In this document: positions 54,114-61,862 of the stretch, piece after piece | How positions within the stretch are numbered: position 1 is the first letter of the stretch | Layout of the letters: each line of letters opens with the position of its first letter | DNA from: Actinoalloteichus hymeniacidonis | GTDB taxonomy: Bacteria; Actinomycetota; Actinomycetes; Mycobacteriales; Pseudonocardiaceae | Assembly: GCF_014203365.1 (NCBI RefSeq) | Contig: NZ_JACHIS010000001.1 | Span: 2,790,001 to 2,854,000 of the forward strand | Direction of reading: 5' to 3' | DNA length: 64,000 nt | Translations under genes and position numbers: made by a program | The notes under the pieces: generated by a model | Told to the model about the DNA's origin: nothing | Seen by the model: only the letters and a program-made list of their open reading frames with translations | The model's database searches: none

Positions 54114-55403
54114 TCAGAGCTGCCTTTGTCGAGCGTCGCGGACCAGGAACTCGTCGAATTCCTCGGAGGCGTCGCGGGCCGAGGCGGCGACATCGTCACC
54201 GAGGATGCTTGCGACGATCGGCCGCCCCACGATGTCGCGGGCCCGACCGACCTGGACGACATCCGGGCGATCGGCGCCGACGCCGGTCTCGATCCCGGCG
54301 GCCATCGACTCGGCCAGATCCGGCGGGAACGCGGTCAGACTCGCCTCGTCCGCCCACGCCGACGTCCGGGCGCTGGGCACGCCCTCGTTCTGTAACCGCA
54401 GGGTCATCTCGGGACCGCTAGCCCAGCGGATGAACTCCCAGGCGATGTCGCGCCGTTCGGAGAACGCGTTGATGGTCAACCCCCAGGACGCGATGTTGAA
54501 GGGGCGGGACCCCGCCGGGCCCGCCGGGAAGGCGGCGAACCCGGTGCGGTCGCCGACCGTCGAGGTCGCCGGGTCGATGAAGTTCTGGTAGACGGCGTCG
54601 GCGTCGATGGCGAAGACCGCCTTGCCCTGCGCGAAGATCGGGGTGATCTGCTCCAACGTCATGTTGGTCGCACCGATCGGACCCGCCTCCCGCAGCAACC
54701 TGCCGTAGTACTCGTAGGCGGCAAGTGCCTCCGGCGAGCCGACCCCGGACCGACCGTCGACGATGAAGTCCGCGCCGTGGGAATAGAGATAGCTGGAGAA
54801 CATGCTGACCGCACCCGCGCGTTGGCCTCGACCGGTGAAGCCGTGCAAGCCGGTATCCGGCGAGTGCAGCCTGCGGGCCGTCTCGTACATCTCCTCCAGC
54901 GTGGTCGGCGGCGCGTCCACCAGGTCGCGCCGGTAGTACAGCGTCGGTCGTTCGGTGATGATCGGTACGCCGAAGATCCGGCCGTCGATCGTCACCCGGT
55001 CCTTCGGGCCGTCTTGGACGTCGGCCCAGTCGTACTCGCTGTCGTCGGCGACGAGATCGTTGAACTCGGTCAGCCAACCGTTGCGGGCGAACAACAACTG
55101 CTCCTGCAACGGGCGGTACATCATCACGTCGAGGTCGGGCGCGCTGGCGTTGAGCTTGACGTTGTAGGTGCTCGACAGCTGATCGGAGGTCATCGTCGAG
55201 ACGAGGACCCGTCGCCCGGTCAGGTCCTCGAACTCGGCGATGCGCTCGCGGATCGCGCTGGTCCAGACGTGGTTGACCAGGGCCACCCGCAGCGGCCCGT
55301 TCGCCCCGTCGCCGGAGCTGCCACAGCCTGCGAGCCCCAGGGAGCCCGAACCCAACACCGCGCTCAGACCCAGTATTCGCAGGGCGTCGCGTCGCTTCAG
55401 CAT
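54114..55403 (-). CDS. Sugar ABC importer solute-binding lipoprotein, acid-sugar operon
   Basis: 429 residues from ATG 55403. The signal MLKRRDALRILGLSAVLGSG ends in the lipobox GLAGCGSS. Family 1 binding-protein features are IRERIAEFEDLTGRRVLVST and IFGVPIITERPTLYYRRDLV, then GKAVFAIDADAVYQNFIDPA and NIASWGLTINAFSERRDIAW, EFIRWASG. It captures the substrate for the two permeases; with ManD downstream this may be glucuronate-, mannonate- or alginate-derived sugars. It is the first gene of the leftward operon. Confidence 0.9.
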   Translation of the reverse strand: MLKRRDALRILGLSAVLGSGSLGLAGCGSSGDGANGPLRVALVNHVWTSAIRERIAEFEDLTGRRVLVSTMTSDQLSSTYNVKLNASAPDLDVMMYRPLQEQLLFARNGWLTEFNDLVADDSEYDWADVQDGPKDRVTIDGRIFGVPIITERPTLYYRRDLVDAPPTTLEEMYETARRLHSPDTGLHGFTGRGQRAGAVSMFSSYLYSHGADFIVDGRSGVGSPEALAAYEYYGRLLREAGPIGATNMTLEQITPIFAQGKAVFAIDADAVYQNFIDPATSTVGDRTGFAAFPAGPAGSRPFNIASWGLTINAFSERRDIAWEFIRWASGPEMTLRLQNEGVPSARTSAWADEASLTAFPPDLAESMAAGIETGVGADRPDVVQVGRARDIVGRPIVASILGDDVAASARDASEEFDEFLVRDARQRQL

Positions 55404-56231
55404 CGGTGCCTCTACTTCCCGTTCACCGCGGATCAGGCGGCGCTGGCGAGGTCTCGGTGCGCTTCACGCCGAGAACGTGCTGCGCACCAGTGGTGACGTC
55501 GATGGAAACCGGTGCGTCGTCCCGAGAAGGGGTGCCTCGGAACCGCGTACGGGTTCGTGGGTCGCCGCGTCGTGGCCCGGCCGAAGTCGACCGTCGCCCG
55601 ATCGAGGAGACGGGTGCCGAGCCGCGGACGGACTCGGTTCTCGAGTGCTCCGGTGTGGCGGGGTCGCCGCGAGACGTTCCGGGGCCCTCGACGGGAGCCG
55701 GATCGCTCTAGCGCGGCGACCGGCTCGACCGCTGGGGCGCGATCACATCGGTGCAGGGCGTTCTGGACGGCGTACGGACCGGCGGGGTGATCGGCGCAGG
55801 GGAGTGGTGACCGAGGCGAGACTGATGTCGAACATGGGACCTCGCACTTCTCATAGGTGGCGACACTGCCTACATATGTGAACAGGCGATCAGGTTTCAG
55901 GAAGATACGTCATCCGTCCCCCGGGGCGGAAGGGTTCGGCGTCGAAGAGGATTCGACGACGCGAATGCCGACCCCGGCGTGCTCGCATCTCCTTGATCGG
56001 CTTCGGTATGCCGCCGCGAGCCGCAGACGGCCGGACAGGCGTGCCGCCTGCCTGGTCGAGCACCGTCGCCCCGATCCACCGCTATCCAGTGGGCCGTGCG
56101 GCTCGGTGCGGCGAGTCCAGCAAGCACGCTCTCGCCTCGCCGGACGCGGCCGATATACGCCGAGTTCCGACCGCGTCCGGAGGGTGCGATCGCGCCTATC
56201 CGTGCTGACGCAGCCGCGTGCTGGAAGCCGA
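55404..56231. other. Gene-poor region upstream of the acid-sugar operon
   Basis: About 830 bases with only incoherent frames. A fragment GDRLDRWGAITSVQGVLDGV, then RTGGVIGAGEW and a stop (about 55717-55809) reads like the tail of a lost protein but has no supported start. Promoters for the ABC operon lie at the left end. Confidence 0.35.
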
Positions 56232-56981
56232 TCAGCTACTGGTGAGATCCCGCCAGCGTTGCGCCAGCGATACGTCACCGCCGCACTGCACGGCGTCGAT
56301 CGGAAGCCGGTTGTACAACACCAGGTACAGCGCCATCGCAGGGCCGGTGTAGGTGCAGTCGGCGGGCTGCCCATCCCTGGTCCGCTCGGTGCGCGGCGGC
56401 TTGTCCGCCGACAACGACACCGTCCAACCCGCAGCGGGCACGTCGGTGGGCAGGATCCGCAGCGTCTTCGGTGTCTCGGTACGCACCGGGCTACTCGGGC
56501 GCGCCTGGAATCCACGGAGGAACTCGTCGATGCCGCCCGAGGCGAACTCAGGGGCCATCGGGGACAGCGCGAGACCGCTTGCGGCCTCGATGTCGACCCG
56601 GTGCACCGAGGTCTCGTAAGCCTGCCTGCGCGCCCAGAACTCCAGTGGCTCCACCCCCGTGGGTAGGAAGGTCCAGCAGTCCAGCTCGGCGGGCGCCTCG
56701 GTCAGGGCCGCCACCAGGCGAGCATGGCCGTCGCGTAACCACGGGGCCAGTTCGGTGTCCTCCAGTGCCGGAGCCTCGGCAATGGGCTCGGGCTGTGTCC
56801 TGCCCTCGACCACATAGCCGGTAGCCCACCGATGGACCGCACCCAGATGCAAGACGAGGTCACGCACCGACCAGGCAGGACAGCCGGGCACGGGCGCGGT
56901 GAGATCGACGTGCTCTGCGGTGTCCGCGAAGCGTTCCCCCTCGCGATGCAGCGTCTCGATGAACTCGGTGGTCGTGTGCAT
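56232..56981 (-). CDS. Maleylpyruvate isomerase family mycothiol-dependent enzyme
   Basis: 249 residues from ATG 56981. The N-terminal DinB-like four-helix bundle reads MHTTTEFIETLHREGERFAD and VPGCPAWSVRDLVLHLGAVH, with metal-ligand histidine in LHLGAVHRW. The second half of the site lies in EFWARRQAYETSVHRVDIEA (Glu and His). The C-terminal alpha/beta domain has PADCTYTGPAMALYLVLYNR. Members of this family use mycothiol, and their reactions (maleylpyruvate isomerisation, thiol transfer) vary. It is divergent from the squalene/phytoene synthase gene. Confidence 0.85.
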   Translation of the reverse strand: MHTTTEFIETLHREGERFADTAEHVDLTAPVPGCPAWSVRDLVLHLGAVHRWATGYVVEGRTQPEPIAEAPALEDTELAPWLRDGHARLVAALTEAPAELDCWTFLPTGVEPLEFWARRQAYETSVHRVDIEAASGLALSPMAPEFASGGIDEFLRGFQARPSSPVRTETPKTLRILPTDVPAAGWTVSLSADKPPRTERTRDGQPADCTYTGPAMALYLVLYNRLPIDAVQCGGDVSLAQRWRDLTSS

Positions 56982-57360
56982 CTGTTCACTCTGTCCGCCG
57001 CCGATGTCCGGAGTCCACCGGTTATCGCAGGCAGGTCGGCGCCGTCGGCGGCAACCAGCTCGGATGGTGATCGATCGTGTGATGGCAGGGAACTGCCCGC
57101 CTCAGTAGCCTTGAGCCGGGTCGTTCGCCGTATCGTGCAAGCTCTTTCGCTGGGTCTCTCGGCCGCAAGAGGCCGAGGTGCACGCGCCAGTGCAGGCACG
57201 GTATCCGGAGTCCTCGGCTATTCGGGCTCCGGTGGTGATCCCCGCAGTTATCGAGCCCGGATCGGTGGATTCCTCGGTGCGGGCGGCGATGATGGATCGA
57301 TGGCCCGCAGCATCGTGCTGTGAGTGGTCGGTCTGCCGCGAAATCGGCGGAAGGTCGACC
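56982..57360. other. Divergent intergenic region, MDMPI / terpene synthase
   Basis: 380 bases containing no supported gene; the frames present lack homologous features. The ribosome site of the terpene gene (GGAAGG) is at the right end. Confidence 0.4.
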
Positions 57361-58494
57361 ATGGCGGATCGTCCTCTCGTCGCCTTCGCGAGAAGCCCGC
57401 TCCCCGCAGCACCGACACCCCGGCGAGGTCAGACGACCATGGCGTTGCATGCGGCACCGACGAGAAGACTCGACCCGCTTCTCCGGGACTCCTATGCGCT
57501 GTGTCGACGGTTGCATGCCACGCACCGGCCCACCTACCTCGCGGCCCGGTTGCTGCTGCCGCCCGCTATCCGCCCCCAGGTGCATGCGGTGGTGGCCTTC
57601 TTCGCCGCCAGCGACCGAGTGGCCGATGTCGGCGACCCTCGAATGCGCGAGCGCGCCTTTCGGCACTGGTCGGCGGCTGCGGTCTCCGAGCTACGCCGGG
57701 GCGAGAGCCGACATCCCCTGCGACGCGCCTTGATCGACACCACCCGGCGCCATGGCCTGGAGCCGGAACTGTTCATCAGATTCCTGGAGGCCACCCGCGC
57801 CGACAGCCGGGGCGCTGCGGAGTTCGCCACCTTCGACGACCTGCGGGTCTTCCTGCGTGGCGTGTCCGGGACGGCCGCTCTGGTGGGCGCCCGCCTGCTG
57901 TGCACGCCGAGCCCCGAGCTGGACCGGCTTGCCTCGTTGATCGGTGAGGTGCACCAGCTCATCGACATCTTCTGCGATTTCGCGGAAGACCTGCCGCAGG
58001 GCCGCGTGTACCTGCCCGCCGAGGACATGGAGCGCTGCGAGGTCGACCGGGCGACGGTGCGACGCGGGGTCGTCGGCCCGGAACTGGATGCGCTGGTACG
58101 ACTCCAGGTGTCCCGGGCCCGCGAGCTGCACCTCGAGTCGACCAGGATCACCTCCCTGGTGCCTGCCCGATTCCAGCCCTTCGCCCGCGCGGCGTTGGAG
58201 ATCCACCGTAGGTACCTCGATGTCGTCGACCATCTCGGCTCGCGGGTGCTGCGGGAGGGTGCGTCCCTGAGCAAGGCACGGTTGCTGCGGTTGGCCTTGC
58301 CCCATGTCCTCGGTGGACGATTGGCGGGCGGGACCCGCCGAGCCGGACCCGGCGGCCATCGACCACTCGGCGTCTCGACCTGGCCTGCTGCCCTACAGCG
58401 CGGCGATAGAGCGCGGCCTGCCGTCGACGTCGACCTCTTCGAGGACCACCGGTCACGTCCGTCCGGTCGAGGCGGCCGCCGGTTCCGATCCTGA
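57361..58494 (+). CDS. Squalene/phytoene synthase family protein
   Basis: 377 residues from ATG 57361, six bases after GGAAGG; ATG 57439 is an alternative. The trans-isoprenyl synthase motifs are present: SYALCRRLHATHRPTYLAAR opens the fold, the first aspartate motif is SDRVADVGD, and the second is QLIDIFCDFAEDLPQGRVYL with the D-x2-E-D pattern. FATFDDLRVFLRGVSGTAAL lies between them. The last about 60 residues are Arg/Gly-rich and may be an unrelated extension. It would condense two prenyl diphosphates head-to-head. No desaturase, cyclase or other carotenoid gene is near, so the product is unknown. Confidence 0.8.
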   Translation: MADRPLVAFARSPLPAAPTPRRGQTTMALHAAPTRRLDPLLRDSYALCRRLHATHRPTYLAARLLLPPAIRPQVHAVVAFFAASDRVADVGDPRMRERAFRHWSAAAVSELRRGESRHPLRRALIDTTRRHGLEPELFIRFLEATRADSRGAAEFATFDDLRVFLRGVSGTAALVGARLLCTPSPELDRLASLIGEVHQLIDIFCDFAEDLPQGRVYLPAEDMERCEVDRATVRRGVVGPELDALVRLQVSRARELHLESTRITSLVPARFQPFARAALEIHRRYLDVVDHLGSRVLREGASLSKARLLRLALPHVLGGRLAGGTRRAGPGGHRPLGVSTWPAALQRGDRARPAVDVDLFEDHRSRPSGRGGRRFRS

Positions 58495-58628
58495 CCTCGG
58501 GTGTGGCCGATCGATCCTGATGTGGCGTACCGGATTCGCTTCGAGGCACCCGGAAGCGATCCTGGTCGTCACCGAACTGGGCCGGACGGGTGAGTCGTAC
58601 CGACCCACAGCCGACTACCGTTCAGTAG

Positions 58629-59072
58629 GTGAAAGCAGAAGGACTCCTTCGGTCGATCGCCTCGGCACACCAGACGGTGTACCAACGCACCGGCGGCCGG
58701 GTCGGTCATCGACTCATGATCCGGCCCACCCTGTTGCTGACCACCCAGGGACGTCGTAGCGGCAAGTCCAGGACCTCCGCGCTGGTGTACGGCACGGACG
58801 GCGCCGATTACCTCGTGGTGGCCTCGAACTGGGGCACGGAACGGCTGCCGGGGTGGCTGCACAACCTGCGGGCCGGGGGACCGGCCGAGGTCCTGGTCGG
58901 CCGCCGCCGCGTCGCCGTGACCTCCCGCGAGGTGCTGCCCGAGGACACCGATCACACGAGGCTGTGGGACATCGTCAACCGGGTCAACCGGGACCTGTAC
59001 CGCCGCTATGCCAAGACCCTCAAGCGCCCGCTGGCGGTGATCGTGCTGACCCCGACGGACAGTCGCGGCTGA
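58629..59072 (+). CDS. Deazaflavin (F420)-dependent nitroreductase family protein
   Basis: 147 residues from GTG 58629. The Ddn-like split-barrel is recognised from LLLTTQGRRSGKSRTSALVY, LVVASNWGTERLPGWLHNLR and VLTPTDSRG. These actinobacterial proteins bind F420 and reduce quinones or nitro compounds. It lies 134 bases after the squalene/phytoene synthase gene on the same strand. It might be linked to it, for example in reducing an isoprenoid, but this is speculative. Confidence 0.88.
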   Translation: MKAEGLLRSIASAHQTVYQRTGGRVGHRLMIRPTLLLTTQGRRSGKSRTSALVYGTDGADYLVVASNWGTERLPGWLHNLRAGGPAEVLVGRRRVAVTSREVLPEDTDHTRLWDIVNRVNRDLYRRYAKTLKRPLAVIVLTPTDSRG

Positions 59073-59140
59073 ACGCGGTCCGGTGCCGGGCCGGGGTGTC
59101 GCCGAGGCACTCGACCCACCCCGTCGGCACCGGAGCACCG

Positions 59141-60076
59141 TCAGCCTGCCGCATCGAGGAAATCGGTGATCTGTCTGCGCAGTCCCGCCTCGTCGATTCC
59201 GTGCAGGACATCGTGCTCGGCTCGGGTGCCGTAACGCCGTGCTTCCGCGGGGCCGATGCCTAGTCCTGACACGCGGTGCCGGATCCCGGCCAACGACCGG
59301 GTTACCTCGGCGATCGAGGTTCCCCGGAGATAGGGCTCGACCAGCACGACCTCCGGAGCGTCGAGGGTGGCGCGCAGCGTCTCGCCGTCGAACGGCCTGA
59401 TCGTGGCGGCGTAGAGCACGGTGACGTCGAGGCCCTCCGTCGCGGCGACGGTGCGGTCCGCCATCGGGCCCACCGCGATCACGGTCCCCCGTGTGCCACG
59501 CCGTAACACCTGCATGCGGCCGTCCCGCCCCGCCAGCGGCCTGCTGTTCGCGTCCCCGCCCAACCGGACGTAGACCCGTCCGTCACCGCGCACCGAGGTG
59601 CGCAGCAGTGCCTCGGCCTCGTCGGGGTGCCCTGGAACGTGCACCGTCCAGTCCTGCAGGGTGTCCAGCAGTGCGACGTCGCGATAGCCGAAATGGGTCT
59701 CACCGCCCTCCGGCCAGTCGTAGGAGCCACCCGCACTGACCAGTACCGCGCCGACCCCCTGGTGTCCGAGGTCGAGTTTGACCTGTTCGAACGGTCGCTC
59801 GATCAAGAACGGCGCGAAGGTGTGGGCGATCGGCCGCAGGCCGGTCAGCGCGAGACCACCCGCGACGCCGATCAACAGCTGCTCGCGGATCCCGACGTTG
59901 ATCAGCCGGTCCGACACCGCCCGTGCCGCCGCCGAGTCCACATAGGACGCGCCGATCTCGGCGAGCACGGCGGCCAGCCGATCGTCCTCGGCGAGCAGTT
60001 GGGGAAGGATTCGGTAGAACCGGTCGCGCTGGTTCTCCCCGGAAGTGATCGTCTCGTTGTCCATCGTGCTCGTCAT
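59141..60076 (-). CDS. Transketolase C-terminal subunit (split transketolase)
   Basis: 311 residues from ATG 60076, overlapping the N-terminal-subunit stop by one base (TGATG). It contains the pyrimidine-binding domain (FYRILPQLLAEDDRLAAVLA, RLINVGIREQLLIGVAGGLA with the conserved Glu) and the C-terminal transketolase domain (VTVLYAATIRPFDGETLRAT, DAPEVVLVEPYLRGTSIAEV). With the next gene it makes a heteromeric TPP enzyme of transketolase type, as found in many actinomycetes in addition to the full-length enzyme. It may supply sugar phosphates or act in a specialised pathway. Confidence 0.9.
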   Translation of the reverse strand: MTSTMDNETITSGENQRDRFYRILPQLLAEDDRLAAVLAEIGASYVDSAAARAVSDRLINVGIREQLLIGVAGGLALTGLRPIAHTFAPFLIERPFEQVKLDLGHQGVGAVLVSAGGSYDWPEGGETHFGYRDVALLDTLQDWTVHVPGHPDEAEALLRTSVRGDGRVYVRLGGDANSRPLAGRDGRMQVLRRGTRGTVIAVGPMADRTVAATEGLDVTVLYAATIRPFDGETLRATLDAPEVVLVEPYLRGTSIAEVTRSLAGIRHRVSGLGIGPAEARRYGTRAEHDVLHGIDEAGLRRQITDFLDAAG

Positions 60077-60777
60077 CAGCGTTCCTTCGGCTCGACGTGG
60101 GCGATGACGGCGTGCGGGCGGTCGCCCGGCGCCGAGGTGAAGGCCTGTTCGAGCTTGTCGAGATCGCGGCCATCGACCTCCACCGTCGACCAGCCCTCGA
60201 GCGCGAAACGGGCCGCGATCCCGCCGGGCCAGCCCAATGAGGCGGAGGAGTTGTCGATCACCACGGTCGTCAGCCTGTCGAGCCGAGCGCGTCCGGCGTA
60301 TTGAATGGCCTCGAGATTGCTGCCCTCCTCCAGTTCGGCATCGCCGACGAGCACCACCACGGCGGCATCGTCGTGTCCGGTGGCGCGCAGTCCCAATGCG
60401 GTGCCGACGGCCAAGCCCAGGCCGTGGCCGAGGGAGCCGGAGCCGATCTCGACGCCGGGCACCAGGGTGCGGTCCGGGTGATAACCCAGCGGCGAGTCGA
60501 AGCCGCCGAAGCCACGCAGTTGGTCGGTGGTCAGGAACCCCTTCGCGGCCAACACCGCGTAGTAGGCCATCGGTCCGTGGCCCTTGGACAGCAGGAACCT
60601 GTCACGACCTGGGTCGTCGACGCGCGCGGGGTCGACGCGGAGAATCCGGTCGTAGAGCACCCAGATCGTCTCCAACGTGGAGGTGGCGCTGGGTTCGTGT
60701 TTCTCGTCGCCCGTCATCAGAGTCAGCAGCGCGAGCAGGTCTTCGTGACCGTAGTCGGTCCTCGGTGGTGCGTTCAT
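60076..60777 (-). CDS. Transketolase N-terminal subunit (split transketolase)
   Basis: 233 residues from ATG 60777. The TPP-diphosphate domain is intact: DRFLLSKGHGPMAYYAVLAA, then PGVEIGSGSLGHGLGLAVGT, and the GD-x-n-N metal motif VLVGDAELEEGSNLEAIQYA. It is the first gene of the two-gene operon. A SoxR/MerR-like promoter (60787-60814) sits so close that the transcript probably starts at or near the ATG, giving a leaderless message; there is no ribosome site. Confidence 0.9.
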   Translation of the reverse strand: MNAPPRTDYGHEDLLALLTLMTGDEKHEPSATSTLETIWVLYDRILRVDPARVDDPGRDRFLLSKGHGPMAYYAVLAAKGFLTTDQLRGFGGFDSPLGYHPDRTLVPGVEIGSGSLGHGLGLAVGTALGLRATGHDDAAVVVLVGDAELEEGSNLEAIQYAGRARLDRLTTVVIDNSSASLGWPGGIAARFALEGWSTVEVDGRDLDKLEQAFTSAPGDRPHAVIAHVEPKER

Positions 60778-60786
60778 GACACCAGC

Positions 60787-60814
60787 CTGTAACCTCATCA
60801 AAGGTTGAGGTCAA
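60787..60814 (-). promoter_or_regulatory. MerR/SoxR-type promoter of the split transketolase operon
   Basis: On the minus strand the -35 TTGACC (60809-60814) is followed by the dyad CCTCAACCTTTGATGAGG (60793-60810) and a -10-like TTACAG (60787-60792). The 18-base dyad has the length and the CCTCA/TGAGG arms of SoxR operators. The start codon follows about ten bases later. Confidence 0.65.
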
Positions 60815-60851
60815 GCATGGTGATCACGAACACCCCGATCGGGTGTACCGG

Positions 60852-61664
60852 TCAGTCGGCCGCCACGAGCTCGGCGGCGATCTCCTCGGTGGGAACCGCC
60901 GCGTACCCGCTTTCGTCGATGCAGGACACGAGCGGCAGCAGGTGCCCGGGCGCCTGCGGTCCACCGGTGGCGGTGTCCTCATCGGCCGCGTCGGTCAGAG
61001 CCGTCAACACGATGCGGATCGCCTCGCTCCGGGTCAGCTCCGGCCGGTACAGCTTCTTCAACGAACCGAGAGCGAAGGTGCTACCGGAGCCCGCACCGCC
61101 GTACTCCCGTTGCTCCGAGGCCGAACCGCCGATATCGAAGGTGAAGACCCGGGCGGCGCCCGCGTGGTCGTCCCATCCGGCGAACAGCGGGATCACCGCC
61201 AGCCCCTGTCGGGCCGGGCCCAGGTTGCCTCGGATCAGGGTCGAGACCCGGTTGACCTTCGCCGGGAAGCTGAGCGCCACACCTTCGATCTTCTCGTAGT
61301 GCAGCAGTTCGAGTTGGAACAGCGACACCAGGCGCATCGCCGTGCCGACCGTGCCCGCGAAGGCGATACCGGAGTGACTGTCGGCGGGCTCGAGTTTGCG
61401 GAGGTCGCGCTGGGCGATGAGGTTTCCCATCGTGGCACGCCGATCGGCGGCCATCACCACGCCGTCGCGGTAGTGCATCGCCACCACGGTGGTGCCGTGC
61501 GGCAGCTGTGCTTCGTCCGGGGCGATGGGGACGGATATCTCCGGCAGCGCCTGGGGCGCGCAGGTCTGTAGGAGTCGGTAGAACGACGAGCCGTTGAGCC
61601 GCAGCAGCGCCGCGGACTCGGGATCAAGGAGGTGTCGTCCCGCACGATTGTTCGATGCCGTCAC
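60852..61664 (-). CDS. prcB: Proteasome beta subunit, orphan
   Basis: 270 residues from GTG 61664, eight bases after GAGAGG; a longer frame from 61718 is less likely. The N-terminal propeptide of about 57 residues ends in LPHG, and the mature protein begins with Thr58 (TTVVAMHYRDGVVMAADRRA), the autocatalytic nucleophile. The Asp and Lys partners lie in MAADRRATMGN and in GNLIAQRDLRKLEPAD. GSGSTFALGSLKKLY and the C-terminal helices are standard PrcB. In actinobacteria prcB normally precedes prcA, with pup and dop upstream. None of these is adjacent here, so it may be a second, orphan beta gene. Confidence 0.9.
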   Translation of the reverse strand: MTASNNRAGRHLLDPESAALLRLNGSSFYRLLQTCAPQALPEISVPIAPDEAQLPHGTTVVAMHYRDGVVMAADRRATMGNLIAQRDLRKLEPADSHSGIAFAGTVGTAMRLVSLFQLELLHYEKIEGVALSFPAKVNRVSTLIRGNLGPARQGLAVIPLFAGWDDHAGAARVFTFDIGGSASEQREYGGAGSGSTFALGSLKKLYRPELTRSEAIRIVLTALTDAADEDTATGGPQAPGHLLPLVSCIDESGYAAVPTEEIAAELVAAD

Positions 61665-61807
61665 TGCGGTGTCCTCTCGGTTCGAGGCTTTCCACCGAAG
61701 GCCCATCTCGAGGTTCATCTCGGGAGAGGGCTCGGCTCGTTCCGGAAGCCTCGATCACCGTATCCGCACGGGAAGGTGCCGGCCAAGATCATGTCGACGA
61801 GCGGTGT

Positions 61808-61845
61808 CCCCGGGGTCCGGCCGGCATAGTGGACGGACCCCGGGG
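61808..61845 (-). terminator. Terminator of the sugar dehydrogenase gene
   Basis: CCCCGGGGTCCG (61808-61819) and CGGACCCCGGGG (61834-61845) form a perfect 12-bp stem 18 bases downstream of the leftward stop at 61863. Confidence 0.75.
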
Positions 61846-61862
61846 CGATCAGTGGTAGCCGC

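Noticed and set aside
55717-55809. Fragment reading GDRLDRWGAITSVQGVLDGV like a protein tail
   Set aside because: It is preceded by an in-frame stop, has no start, and cannot be assigned to a family; noted only under the gene-poor region.
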